Shown: positions 24,889-34,597, counted from the first letter of the stretch. The stretch is DNA of 57,318 nucleotides from an uncultured Aquimarina sp. (GCA_947498595.1 CANMKX010000026.1:1-57318), one strand, 5' to 3'. Program-made: numbers and translations. The notes: generated by a model from the letters alone, not told the origin.

Positions 24889-26547
24889 TTATATTTCACT
24901 AGAAATCGTTCTTGATTTAGTAGGGTTCTTAAAAATACTTTGGGGATACGAATCTAAATATAATTCATTAGACTTTAGGGTTACTTTGTTCAAAAAATCC
25001 TCAACATTTATTTTTAAGTTTTCCAGCTCTTGTTCTGTAATATCATTGGAAGATGTTTTGAATTTACTTGATAGTGAGCTAAATGTTTTGTAGGCAATGA
25101 TTCTTTTTCCGTGAACACATATTAACCTTTCTCTTCCTGATAATTCTTTACTTTTAATATCTAAGACTTCATCAATTACTCTTTGTATTTTAACAACTTT
25201 CCAAAGTCTTGGACCTTGTAGTCCATTATTAAACAAAGATTTGTAAGGTGCTTTAGTTATGTCTTCCCAAAGTTTACCTATTTCACGTTTTACTTGAATA
25301 GCATAGTCAACACTTGTACTACAAGCAAGGGCAATAGTTGCATCTTCTAAATCAAAACCTTTTAACTGATTAATTATTTTTTCTCCAGATTTATATACAT
25401 AATCAACATCTTCTAAAGATAATTCAGTTTTAATTCTTTCTTGTTCTGGGTCAAGAGAAACAAAGTCTCTTTTATCAATTTTATTCTGAGTATTATTATA
25501 TTTAGTTACATCTTTTTCAAATCCATCTGGACATTGGTCTAATGAAATAAACCGGATTAAAATTTTTGAACTCGCTAGTTGCTCTTCATGTTCAATCTTT
25601 GATTTAGATAAAGAACCTACAGTTTGAGCACCATTTACAATTTTTAATCCTTTTACCTCAAAAATACCAGTCTCTCTTGTATTTCCACCAATTGGTTTTT
25701 TTTTTATAGAATTACATAAAGCGGTTATTCCGTTATTATAATAAAAAATATTATGCGGTTCCATTGCTACGGAATTTATTATGCTTTCATTAACAGTAGT
25801 GTCTCCAAGAAAAACTCTAATGTTTGGATCAAATAGTTTTGACTGGTGCATTTCATACCAATTTACAATGTCAAGAGCAGGTACTTGTCCATAAAATGCT
25901 TGATAAGGTTCTCTTATTTGTCCCCATTCAGAAATTGATACATCTATATCAATTGGGTTAGTTTGAGTTCCCTGAGATATAATATTATAAATATCACGTT
26001 GCTTTTCACTTTTAAAAATAACTAGTTCAGTGGGGTCATTCATTTCATCTAGAAAATCTTTAATATCTTGTAATAAATCTTCGTGAATTGGTTGTATTCC
26101 TGTATAAGTGAAGATTAGTGAGATTTTTATTCTTGCATCATCAAGAGCTCGATTTATTAAATGGCTTTTATTTTGAACTTTGGAATTGAATCTTTCTAAT
26201 CTAGCGTTAAGTATATCTTTTACGCCTTTTAAAAACTTTTGTATGCCTTCTCTGTCAATTCCTCCATTCCCGTCAGAAATCCATTTAGATTGAACTAGAT
26301 AAAGAATATAATTATTTGTATCAAAATGTACTGCATCAATTCCATTATCACCATAACCATCTGTTACTGAATTCGCAGCTATTTCAGGAGGTATGTTTGC
26401 ATTATGCATAATTGAAAAAGCTGCGTTAGCTCTAGTATTAAAATTTGTCTCAAGTTCATTCTCGTTTTTGACATCTGAAAGGTCTATCAAATTTTCAAAT
26501 GTGCTTTTTAAATAGGCTTTTATCTGTCTAATATGTAATAAACTCAT
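24889..26547 (-). CDS. AIPR-family abortive infection phage resistance protein, 552 aa
   Basis: The central and C-terminal parts match the AIPR family (PF10592): FYYNNGITALCNSIKKK, LKIVNGAQTVGSLSKSK, ILIRFISLDQCPDGF, VTKYNNTQNKIDKRDF, the characteristic NGITALC and IVNGAQT blocks. The N-terminus has GDNGIDAVHFDTNNYILYLV followed by QSKW (about residues 67-90), a D...(E/Q)-x-K arrangement like a PD-(D/E)XK nuclease core. Family members are linked to abortive phage defence, although the mechanism is poorly known. It lies between an IS relic and an attC-like repeat, i.e. in a cargo position, and is followed upstream by a second unknown cargo gene that may be its partner. Confidence 0.85.
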   Translation of the reverse strand: MSLLHIRQIKAYLKSTFENLIDLSDVKNENELETNFNTRANAAFSIMHNANIPPEIAANSVTDGYGDNGIDAVHFDTNNYILYLVQSKWISDGNGGIDREGIQKFLKGVKDILNARLERFNSKVQNKSHLINRALDDARIKISLIFTYTGIQPIHEDLLQDIKDFLDEMNDPTELVIFKSEKQRDIYNIISQGTQTNPIDIDVSISEWGQIREPYQAFYGQVPALDIVNWYEMHQSKLFDPNIRVFLGDTTVNESIINSVAMEPHNIFYYNNGITALCNSIKKKPIGGNTRETGIFEVKGLKIVNGAQTVGSLSKSKIEHEEQLASSKILIRFISLDQCPDGFEKDVTKYNNTQNKIDKRDFVSLDPEQERIKTELSLEDVDYVYKSGEKIINQLKGFDLEDATIALACSTSVDYAIQVKREIGKLWEDITKAPYKSLFNNGLQGPRLWKVVKIQRVIDEVLDIKSKELSGRERLICVHGKRIIAYKTFSSLSSKFKTSSNDITEQELENLKINVEDFLNKVTLKSNELYLDSYPQSIFKNPTKSRTISSEI

Positions 26548-26568
26548 TATTAATTTTTGGTTTTTATT

Positions 26569-26740
26569 GCTGCTAACGCCAAATATATGAATCGGAGCAA
26601 GGCAAGGAAGCCTGAACCAATCGATCTATCTGTGCATTTTTATTTCTTGTTTAATTTATAAAAATCTAGCGCCATAGCAAAAAGGAAATGACCTTTCGAT
26701 CTAGCACTAAAATTTGCTCTGATTTTATATATGATGTTGT
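26569..26740. repeat. Long imperfect inverted repeat, attC-like
   Basis: ATATATGAATCGGAGCAA (26582) is complementary to TTGCTCTGATTTTATATAT (26711) apart from one mismatch and one bulged base. The outer ends are TAACGCC and GTTGTAA. The roughly 165-bp extent and the TAAC/GTT ends fit integron attC sites of large cassette arrays; established attC features also include extrahelical bases, which the bulge here could be. It separates the AIPR gene from the next cargo gene. Confidence 0.6.
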
Positions 26741-26748
26741 AAAACGTT

Positions 26749-27660
26749 TTATTTTAGACCTTTAATTGTTTCTTTCAAATCTTTTATTTCAGATCTTTCT
26801 TCGTTAATTCTTTTTATAACAAAATCTAAAAGCTTTAATATACTTTTGGCTTTTTCCAGACATTCTTGTTCAGTTAATGAATGGAGACCTTCTGATGTTT
26901 GATTGTAAAGTAATTTTATTGGGTTAACCCCTAATACTTTAAGTGAATTTGGAAGATGTTCAAATATATTATCATAAATGGTACTTACCTTAGGATATTC
27001 TTTATGCTTTTCTAATAATTTGTCGATTTCTACCATATGAGAATCTGGAAGAGATTTAATATCTTCTATAATATTGATCAATTCCTTTTCAATAATCCTT
27101 CTAAAGTATGCATACGAACCTATTCCATAATTTTCATTCAAGGTGTTAATTCCCTTAAAATACCATTGATTAGTTTCTCTATTAAAATATTTAGTAATAA
27201 TTTTACTTGGTAAAATCTTTATTTGAGGAAAAGCACCAACTTTTTGGACATAAATATGTGTGTCAGGTAAATTCCACTTGTTTTGGTCTTCTAATGCAAT
27301 ATTTCCAGTATTGTTTAAAATATTAGATATCGGATTATTAGAAAAAACATTAAGTAAAAAAATGATGTTGTGATTATTACAGGATTTACATTTTCCAATC
27401 ACTTTGAAAGTGTAATTTAATTTGCTTTCAATTAAATTTTCTCTTGGAATTTTAGTACCATCTTTAGAACCGAAGTAATCTTTCGTAGCTTCATCTAAAT
27501 CCAATTCAAAAGTTCTAAAAGCTTCTTCTTTTTCGCACTTATATTGGAATGTTTTTCCTATAAAATCAAAAGGGGTAGTGTAATCTTGATTTCCAATAGC
27601 ATAATGTTCTAAAAGAGTATAGATTTGATATAATCCTATTTTTGATAAAAATTCTTCCAT
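26749..27660 (-). CDS. Hypothetical protein with DUF4145-like C-terminal region, 303 aa
   Basis: Residues 100-180 include a C-x2-C pair (KCKSCNNHNIIFLL) with no second pair nearby. Residues 183-290 are helical (YAYFRRIIEKELINIIEDIK, LLYNQTSEGLHSLTEQECLE, LLDFVIKRINEERSEIKDLK) and resemble the DUF4145/HEPN-like domain often found beside restriction and abortive infection genes. The family call is tentative. No signal peptide or membrane segment was seen. The gene is separated from the AIPR gene by an attC-like repeat and bounded on the right by repeat D, so it is the first cargo gene of this islet. A defence role is inferred from context only. Confidence 0.6.
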   Translation of the reverse strand: MEEFLSKIGLYQIYTLLEHYAIGNQDYTTPFDFIGKTFQYKCEKEEAFRTFELDLDEATKDYFGSKDGTKIPRENLIESKLNYTFKVIGKCKSCNNHNIIFLLNVFSNNPISNILNNTGNIALEDQNKWNLPDTHIYVQKVGAFPQIKILPSKIITKYFNRETNQWYFKGINTLNENYGIGSYAYFRRIIEKELINIIEDIKSLPDSHMVEIDKLLEKHKEYPKVSTIYDNIFEHLPNSLKVLGVNPIKLLYNQTSEGLHSLTEQECLEKAKSILKLLDFVIKRINEERSEIKDLKETIKGLK

Positions 27661-27680
27661 TAAGTATTTTAGTAAATGTT

Positions 27681-27830
27681 TTTACAACATGAATATATAG
27701 TTACCATGGTAACTATATATCTCTTATATTTTTCTTTTATTAAAGGTAATTAAATTAATTAGTGTTCTGAAATTATTTACTAGTGTTTTTTAAATAAAGT
27801 TAGTAAAATCAATAGCTAACAAAGGTTTGT
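27681..27830. repeat. Repeat D copy 2, with the same 28-bp palindrome as copy 1
   Basis: 27692-27719 holds the palindrome with half ATATATAGTTACCA, and 27735-27830 repeats TTAAATTAATTAGTG, ATTATTTACTAGTG and GTAAAATCAATAGCT. As in copies 1 and 3, it lies just upstream of the rightmost minus-strand cargo gene. Confidence 0.65.
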
Positions 27831-27903
27831 TAATGATTACAGTATAATTCTTTTTTGACATTAAAGAAAAATGCATGAATAGGTAGTTATTTGTAGTATC
27901 TCA

Positions 27904-28704
27904 TTATTTGAATAACTTTATGGTATAATCAAATAATTCAGTATCACCCCATTTTCCATGCCCTGGAATGACAATTTTTGCATTAGGATACTTTAATTTA
28001 ATTTTTTCTACCGTTTTTGACCATTCTTTAACATTGGCGTCCTCTAAATTTCCTTTACTTGCTCCAACTTTCTTGATCAAACATCCTCCAAAAACTGCAT
28101 TGTCATTTGGAAAATAACCTATAATATTATCTTTTGTATGACCTTCTCCAAAGTATGCTGCATAAACTTTTTTGTTTCCAATATCTAAGGTAAAATTAGT
28201 AGTAAAACTTTTTATTGGGTTATTGAAATTTGGATTGTTTTCTTTTAATAATTTTATAGTTTGCTCAGATGCATAAGTTGGAATATTATGTTTTTCAAAT
28301 TCTGCTATTCCACCAACACAATCATTATGAAAATGGGTTGGAATAAGGGCAATTATTTCAGATTTCAGTTCTTTAGTAATATAATTGATCAATTCTGTTG
28401 AACTTTTGTTATCTGTTGAAGTATCAAAAAGGACACTTTTATTTTCATTTATAACAAACATTCCATTACAGGTGACTCTTCCAAAATCGTTTGTATTTAA
28501 ATATGAAACATGTTTATAAACGTGTTTTGAAAGTTGTGTAATGATTAGATTTTCTTATTGATATTTTATTAGATTATTTATTGAAGGTTCACTAGTTGTT
28601 TTATTGCTATTGTTTTGATTTTCCTGATTATGTTTTGAAGGTGATTTGTTGCACGAAATAAAAGTCAAGCTTAAAAGAAGAGAAAGGATAAATAGCAATT
28701 TCAT
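27904..28704 (-). pseudogene. Subclass B1-like metallo-beta-lactamase lipoprotein gene with an in-frame stop codon
   Basis: An open frame from 28461 encodes 185 aa with the zinc ligands of a B1 metallo-beta-lactamase: THFHNDCVGG (HxHxD), GEGHTKDN, FGGCLIKK (the B1 Cys) and IPGHGKWGD. Reading the same frame upstream gives the missing N-terminus: ATG at 28704, lipoprotein signal MKLLFILSLLLSLTFISCNK, linker, TAA at 28557-28555 (codon 50), then HVYKHVSYLNTNDFGRVTC and NGMFVINENKSV without a break. The full gene would be 266 aa, the normal family size. Without the signal part, the 185-aa product would lack the first sheet and export, so it should be inactive. The product could hydrolyse beta-lactams if the stop is a sequencing error. 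Confidence 0.8.
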
Positions 28705-28714
28705 AGTTAGTTAT

Positions 28715-29473
28715 TTACAAAATGTTCATTTTTTCACACAATTTCTTCTTGCAATTTCTAGAAACAGGTAAGAATTTTCCATTTTTTATAATAACATAGT
28801 TACCTTGTTCTTTGATAAGAGAATTTATATGATTTAAATTTACTAAATAAGACTTATGGATTCTTAAAAAACCATAAACAATTAATTTCGATTCAAAGTA
28901 TTTTAAATTTCTTGAGATAATTATTTCCTTTTCATCATTCATGACAAAAGTAGTGTAGTTTCCATCACTAACGCAATATAAAATATCAATAACTTTAACC
29001 ATATGTATACCTTTAATATCAGTAATAGATATTTTTTGTGTATCCATTGTGTTGGTATATAGTTCTTCATGGTCATTTTTGGTATTTTCTTTGGATCTTA
29101 TTTGATCTTTAAATCTATACATTTTATCTACTACTTTGATTAATCGTTTTGGATCTACCGGCTTCAATAAATAATCTATAGCATTATATTGGTATCCATG
29201 GATAGCATATTTATCAAAAGCAGTTACAAATACAATATAAAAATCAATATTATCTATTTCGCTTAGAACATCAAACACTGATATAGTTCCTAATTGGATA
29301 TCTATAAAAACTATATCTGGTTTTAATTCAGATAATATTTTTAGAATAGAATTTCTATCTTTTGCTTCACCTATAATTTCGACATGTGGACAGTATGCAT
29401 CTAGAAGAATCCTGAGATTTTCTCTATCTTTTTGTTCATCATCAATGATTATACTTTTAATTGTTTGTGTCAT
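28715..29473 (-). CDS. LytTR-family response regulator, 252 aa
   Basis: The receiver domain has the acidic pair in IIIDDEQ, phosphoacceptor Asp58 in IVFIDIQLG, Thr in FVTAFDKYAIHG and Lys in YLLKPVDPK. The LytTR domain occupies about residues 150-252 (ISITDIKGIHMVKVIDILYC, LRIHKSYLVNLNHINSLI, VSRNCKKKLCEKM). Its ATG overlaps the stop of the kinase gene by 4 bp, which indicates translational coupling. The broken beta-lactamase gene lies 10 bp downstream on the same strand and may have been cotranscribed. Confidence 0.92.
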   Translation of the reverse strand: MTQTIKSIIIDDEQKDRENLRILLDAYCPHVEIIGEAKDRNSILKILSELKPDIVFIDIQLGTISVFDVLSEIDNIDFYIVFVTAFDKYAIHGYQYNAIDYLLKPVDPKRLIKVVDKMYRFKDQIRSKENTKNDHEELYTNTMDTQKISITDIKGIHMVKVIDILYCVSDGNYTTFVMNDEKEIIISRNLKYFESKLIVYGFLRIHKSYLVNLNHINSLIKEQGNYVIIKNGKFLPVSRNCKKKLCEKMNIL

Positions 29474-31419
29474 TTATTTTTATTTAAAATCGATATAGTA
29501 ATAATAACTTCTGTTCCTTTGGATTTTCCAGAATCATCAAATAAATCATTTATCTCTACGCTTGCTTTGTTATAACCAACTTTACTTAAAATGCGTAATC
29601 TTTCATCGGTATTTTTAGTTGCAATAGATAAATGGATGGTGTTATTACTTTCATTTTGTATCCGTTCTGCTTCATCTCGTCCAATACCATTATCAAGAAT
29701 TTTACAGATTATGGTATTACATTTTTTATGGATAGATAAAATTAGCAAGCATTTCTTGTTAGAATGCGAAAAACCATGAATTATTGCATTTTCTATGTAT
29801 GGTTGTATTAGCATTGACGGAATTGTGAAATTAGAATGAAGCAGTTCATTATTAATATCATAAACTACTTCAAAATTATTATTAAACCTTTCCTGTTCTA
29901 ATCTAATGTAGGACTCTATAATTTGCAATTCCTCTTTAAAACTAATATAGATACTATCTGAACTTGATATGACGTTCCTAATTAAGTCAGAGAGTTCTAT
30001 CATATATTCATTGGCTTTAAGATTATCTTTTTTTAGAATATAATTCTGGAGGGTACTGAAAGAGTTAAATAGAAAATGAGGATTCATCATAAACCTAAGT
30101 GATTTTAATCTATTTAGACTCAATTGCTCATTTAACTGATAAAATCTAATTTTATTTTTATGTTGCCGATATAAGAATGTAGATATTGCAACAAACAAAC
30201 AGAGGCCAAGAAAATAACTCAACAATCTATTTTTATTTATAATTTCTCCTATTTTAAAGTTTTTCTGTTCTAGATCATAAATCTGCTTCGCTTTGTTTTT
30301 TAGAATTTTTTCATTTTCTATTCTGGCAATTTCTCGAGTAATTTTAAGACTATCAAGTTTTGAAATAAAAGGTTTTATCTCTCTGAGTATATCTAAACTA
30401 GCTTTTAGATTACCTATTTTTTCATATACCTTAGATAAATCTTCTTTTACAATTATGAGATTTGTAATGTCATTTCTTTTTTGAAAATATCTATGTGAAA
30501 CTTGAAAATGTTTCAATGCTTTTATGTAATTACCATTTTTATAGTAAATTGCTCCTAATGTATGCATTAACGCTGGATATAGACTATCCTCAAAACTGTA
30601 TTCAATATTAGTTAAATCTATATTTGTATTAATTATATTCAAAGCTTCTTCTGGCATCCCTTTTAGAAAAATAGCCCATGCCAAATTGTTATAGGCAAGA
30701 TTACAGTGTCTTGAAGTTTTATCATCATGACAATCTCTTACTGCTAATCTGGAATAATAAACCATGGAGTCAAATTTCTTATCTGCAAATGAAGTAGAAA
30801 TATTTATATAGGTTGAACTTCTTCTATTGTAAATTGAAGCTTTTTCTGTAACGTATCCGATTGCTTTCTTAAAATCCTTTCGACTTTGAGTGAAATCTCC
30901 TATATTAATTAGAAATAAACCTCTAGATGTCAAAGCTTGCCAATAAAGATCGGGGTTTTCCCTTTTTTCAACTTGTTGAATTGCTTTATTAAAATATTTT
31001 AATGCATCTATAAAATGTAGTTTTTTTTTACTTAATTCTCCATATCTAATAATAGTTAGAATTTTACAATCCTCATCCTGCTGTTCTGTACAATATCCTA
31101 ACAAAAAGTCGATGACTTTTTCGGCTTGTTGATGTTTGTCCAAAGTTGCGGAAAGAAATTGTGATAATTTAAATCCTGTAGTTACTATATCTTCTTTTAC
31201 ATTTTTTTTTCTAGCCAGATCAAATGACATTTGATAATATTCTTCTGCTATAAAAATGTCTTTAGAACTAGCTAAGCTATCAGCTATCTTCAGTAGTTTA
31301 CTAACAGAATTCTCACCTATCGATAATATTTCTTTAAATTCTTGATTTGTATTTTTTTGGCTAAAACCAGTAAAAAAAAATAGTATAGCTGAAATCAAAA
31401 TACATATGTGATTTTTCAT
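29470..31419 (-). CDS. TPR-containing LytS-type histidine kinase, 649 aa
   Basis: A signal peptide (HICILISAILFFFTGFSQ) exports a sensor region of about 350 residues made of TPR-like helical repeats (LYWQALTSRGLFLINIGDFT, LMHTLGAIYYKNGNYIKALK). A coiled linker and one membrane helix (about 395-415, NRLLSYFLGLCLFVAISTFL) lead to the kinase: MMNPHFLFNSFSTLQNYILK with acceptor His near 445, N box MLIQPYIENAIIHGF and G box DNGIGRDEA. This periplasmic-TPR kinase type is characteristic of Bacteroidota. It forms an operon with the LytTR regulator that follows. Confidence 0.92.
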   Translation of the reverse strand: MKNHICILISAILFFFTGFSQKNTNQEFKEILSIGENSVSKLLKIADSLASSKDIFIAEEYYQMSFDLARKKNVKEDIVTTGFKLSQFLSATLDKHQQAEKVIDFLLGYCTEQQDEDCKILTIIRYGELSKKKLHFIDALKYFNKAIQQVEKRENPDLYWQALTSRGLFLINIGDFTQSRKDFKKAIGYVTEKASIYNRRSSTYINISTSFADKKFDSMVYYSRLAVRDCHDDKTSRHCNLAYNNLAWAIFLKGMPEEALNIINTNIDLTNIEYSFEDSLYPALMHTLGAIYYKNGNYIKALKHFQVSHRYFQKRNDITNLIIVKEDLSKVYEKIGNLKASLDILREIKPFISKLDSLKITREIARIENEKILKNKAKQIYDLEQKNFKIGEIINKNRLLSYFLGLCLFVAISTFLYRQHKNKIRFYQLNEQLSLNRLKSLRFMMNPHFLFNSFSTLQNYILKKDNLKANEYMIELSDLIRNVISSSDSIYISFKEELQIIESYIRLEQERFNNNFEVVYDINNELLHSNFTIPSMLIQPYIENAIIHGFSHSNKKCLLILSIHKKCNTIICKILDNGIGRDEAERIQNESNNTIHLSIATKNTDERLRILSKVGYNKASVEINDLFDDSGKSKGTEVIITISILNKNK

Positions 31420-31585
31420 AGTTGCAAATTGGATTTAAACAAAATGGATTTTCTAAAACGATGATTGTTATTTTATAGAGTTTTCGTGACCAATCAACCA
31501 ACTTTTCTAGTTAAATCCTGTATATTTAAATTAATACGACTTTTATTCATAATCTCTCATCTTAATAATGTTTCGATAGTATTGC

Positions 31586-31921
31586 CTAGCTATCTCCATA
31601 ATTTTTTAAAAGAAATATTCTTATACTATTATTATAGAAATAGCAATAATATAAATTATTATATTTTGTAAGATATTCTTCGTTTGTATGTTCTCTTTCT
31701 TCTGGATCTGATTCTTCTCTGATAGAGGTTTCGTCTCTATCGATTGCTTGTCTTGATTGTGGAGTGATGATGGTCTCATATAAACTGTTTTCTTCATTAG
31801 TGTTATCAGTCTCACAACTTTTAAAAAATGATATAATTAAAAATAAAAAAAGAACAGTAAATACAAACGAATATGCTTTTATAATGTAATATTTGATGAA
31901 GATAAATGTTAAAATGATCAA
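31586..31921 (-). CDS. Possible small lipoprotein, up to 111 aa
   Basis: The frame opens with TTG at 31921; no ATG is available. A hydrophobic segment (AYSFVFTVLFLFLIISFF) is followed by KSCETDNTNEE, which resembles a lipobox with acidic residues after Cys. The following 45 residues are strongly charged (QAIDRDETSIREESDPEERE), and the last 20 are aromatic-rich and unconvincing. It may be a truncated lipoprotein with its C-terminus lost by the IS-related rearrangement nearby. Confidence is low. Confidence 0.35.
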   Translation of the reverse strand: MIILTFIFIKYYIIKAYSFVFTVLFLFLIISFFKSCETDNTNEENSLYETIITPQSRQAIDRDETSIREESDPEEREHTNEEYLTKYNNLYYCYFYNNSIRIFLLKNYGDS

Positions 31922-32319
31922 TCAATTTTTTTTACTTGATTGATTTATAGTAATGAAAATGTTTAATTTTCATTAAAAAACGATAGTGCATTTGAATTGT
32001 TTTTATGGTAATTTCGCGTCTTTCTTTAACGAAAATTAACGTTTCACAAAGTGTTTTGTTCTTAATTATTTCTTGAAAGAGGTAGGTATATAGCACTATT
32101 TTAACCTATCATAAAGAGATATTACAGTAGTGAAAATCGCATAAGTATGTGTAATGATTACTTTTAATGTGTTAAAACCATAAAATATTTGATCGACTAA
32201 ACATTTTTTCTAGCCTTATAAAATCAAAGTAATATTATATTTTAGCTACCTTTATTACTTGTTTTTGTTTTATACAAAAAGAGAAGTAACCTTTTAAAAT
32301 TCTACGAGTATGAACGTCA

Positions 32320-33250
32320 ATTATAGATAGTAAATATGCATTTCCCTAGTTTAGGAATCAATAACATCTTGACGTTCATTTCTAAGCATACCATTGGACG
32401 TGAAATATTCAATACACTTCAAAAAATATAACTAAGTATTTCAAAAGGAACAAAAAGTAACTCAAAATATGAATAGAAAGAGTAATTGTTGGGATAACGG
32501 TATGACATGAAGATTAGTATTATCAGGCAAAACAGTAAATGAGGTTTGCTTAGAATATAATTTAGGTACTAGTATGGTTAATCGCTGGAAACGTGAATTT
32601 AGTGATAATGCTAATGGATTAAAGACAGTTCAAAAACTCTCAGAAGAACAGAAAGAATTAGCAAAATTACGTAAAGAACTGCGAGAGGTCACCATGGAAC
32701 GCGATATCTTAAAAAAGGCAGTAGGCATCTTTTTCCAAGAGCGACAGGTAAGATATGAATTCATTACTACCCATAGGGGTGAATATCCTGTTGAAAAGTT
32801 GTGTATGTGTATGAGAGTAAGCAAGAGTTCATACTATCATTGGTTAAAAACAAAAGACACTAAAAAGCAAAAACCATCTTTGGTTTATTTGAAAAAACGT
32901 ATTAATATCTTGTTTGACGACAACAAGCAAATCTACGGTAGCAAACGTATAAAAAAGGCTTTACAACGTGAAGGTCTGCATTGTTCGGTCTCTTACATCT
33001 CCTCTCTTATGAGATTGTTAGGATTAAAAAGTGTTCTGAAAAAGAAATATATAGCACTACTGATTCTAAACATGATTTAACAGTAGCAGAGATCTTTAAA
33101 ACTATTAAATACGAGTGCCTTAATAGATGTAAATTTAGTAATTAAATAGAACTTTACATTACATCAATTGGTATAATTATAAACGATTACATTCTAGTTT
33201 AGATTATATCACCAGCTGAAATGGAACTAAAAATTAAAATAAATAAATCA
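32320..33250 (+). mobile_element. Decayed IS3-family element
   Basis: 32511-33080 encodes OrfA-like sequence (SGKTVNEVCLEYNLGTSMVN, RWKREF..., MERDILKKAVGIFFQER) running directly into the OrfB N-terminus (EYPVEKLCMCMRVSKSSYYH, IYGSKRIKKALQREGLHCSV), with a 168-aa open frame at 32574-33080. The DDE catalytic core is missing. After 33080 the OrfB C-terminus reappears in shifted frames (TVAEIFKTIKYECLNR, YNYKRLHSSLDYI, then SPAEMEL). NRKSNCWDNGM, an OrfB motif, lies out of place at 32470, and scrambled OrfB-like sequence reads leftward at 32320-32400. The element cannot transpose by itself. Confidence 0.75.
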
Positions 33251-33348
33251 ATTAAATTAAATAATGTAGCTTAAAAAATCGCACCAAATTTTCTAGGTAG
33301 TTCATATTTTTAGCCCATCTTTTTAAATTAAAAACCGCTAAAAAGAAA

Positions 33349-33379
33349 AAGACTGCCTGAATGCTTTTCAGACAGTCTT
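33349..33379. terminator. Hairpin terminator between the IS relic and the protease gene
   Basis: AAGACTGCCTGA (33349) pairs with TCAGACAGTCTT (33368) with one mismatch. It lies just after the stop of the minus-strand protease gene and is preceded by an A run, i.e. a T run in that direction. Confidence 0.75.
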
Positions 33380-33412
33380 AATTTAACAAGGCATTTTTGG
33401 GGAATTGCCTTA

Positions 33413-34348
33413 TTAATAGATTATAGGATATAAATTTTTTAAGGCTATCTCATCAAAAGAATTGAGAATCCCAGTAGCTTGTTCTATTGTATGACAAGCA
33501 TTCATTACTGATTCTTGTGTGATAACTCCAGGAATACTAGGTAGTGTCCCAAAAATAATTTCGGGAGCAGGATCTTCCACTGTTGTTTCGAGTTCTGAAC
33601 CTGAGTCTACACATGATTGTCTGCTGTTCCAATCTGTATGGCGAAAACCAATAGCGTGTCCTAATTCATGAGTAAATAGATGTCTTACAATAAGAGAGAA
33701 CTCTTCTGAAACTTGATTTGCATCTGGACTTATTATAAGAAAATCTCCAGGATTACCATTTTCATCCGGGAACCCCGCCATCCCTGAAAGACCATCTAAT
33801 GTTGGACTTACCAATATAGCTGTTTCGAAAAAATCCAGATCAAAACTGGCTTCTGAAGTGAAATCCACTTTCAATTTTAGTTTAGAATGTACAGAATTCC
33901 AGGTATTTACTGCGTTTATTAATTCTCGTTGTGCTATCTCGGATAGCCCTATTGCAGTTGGAACACCATCAGTAAAAATTGTCTCTCCAGTATACGCTAT
34001 AAGATTTACTTCTTCGTGAATATCTGTATCTATAAGAAACTCTGTTTGATACTGTTTAGAAATACCGCCTTTATCAGTACCAATCTTTAAAAACCTACTT
34101 TTCTTCATGGCCATATCCCCTGAAATTACAACTAATTGTGTTGTGGTTCCATCAAGGTTTCCCATATCTTTTACCGTAAAATTTTTGGGGTTTAATTTAA
34201 GATCATGAATCTTAGTCAAAACATCATTTGGAAGTTCGTTTATACTAACTTCTTCTGTGATTTCTACTCCTTCAGAAGAACAAGAGGTGATTAGTAAACT
34301 AAACGTGGTTAGTGTTGCTAACCCAATTTTTAAGAAAATCTTTTTCAT
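33413..34348 (-). CDS. M57-like zinc metalloprotease lipoprotein, 311 aa
   Basis: The signal sequence ends in a lipobox (FSLLITSCSSEG, Cys about 23). The catalytic site is LFTHELGHAIGFRHTDW (about residues 232-248), an HExGHxxGxRH metzincin-type zinc motif used by the dual-action HEIGH protease family M57, with a downstream NACHTIEQATG segment typical of that family. The N-terminal 100 residues (EVSINELPNDVLTKIHDLKL) probably form a propeptide. The product would be a secreted or surface-anchored protease. The flanks are an IS relic and a repeat-rich region, so it stands alone. Confidence 0.88.
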   Translation of the reverse strand: MKKIFLKIGLATLTTFSLLITSCSSEGVEITEEVSINELPNDVLTKIHDLKLNPKNFTVKDMGNLDGTTTQLVVISGDMAMKKSRFLKIGTDKGGISKQYQTEFLIDTDIHEEVNLIAYTGETIFTDGVPTAIGLSEIAQRELINAVNTWNSVHSKLKLKVDFTSEASFDLDFFETAILVSPTLDGLSGMAGFPDENGNPGDFLIISPDANQVSEEFSLIVRHLFTHELGHAIGFRHTDWNSRQSCVDSGSELETTVEDPAPEIIFGTLPSIPGVITQESVMNACHTIEQATGILNSFDEIALKNLYPIIY

Positions 34349-34597
34349 TAGATAATATTTTTTTAAATTAATTTTAAGTAAAAGTAAATACTTAATATAG
34401 TTTTGTTATAGCCGAATGTTTTAACAGTATTCATTAGTGTATTAAGTGTCTATTTCCATAGATTTGCATGCAAAAAAAGGTAATAAAGGTTCAAGTTTTT
34501 TTTCTTTAGGATTGGTTTTCCTAGTTGCTCTTATAATTTTTTTAAATAAGATTGATAGCTAGTACTAATTAAAAAAACAAAATGACGAATGAAAACG

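Noticed and set aside
32574..33080. Functional IS3 transposase
   Set aside because: The open frame joins the OrfA end to the OrfB start but lacks the DDE catalytic core, and the remaining OrfB pieces are frameshifted.
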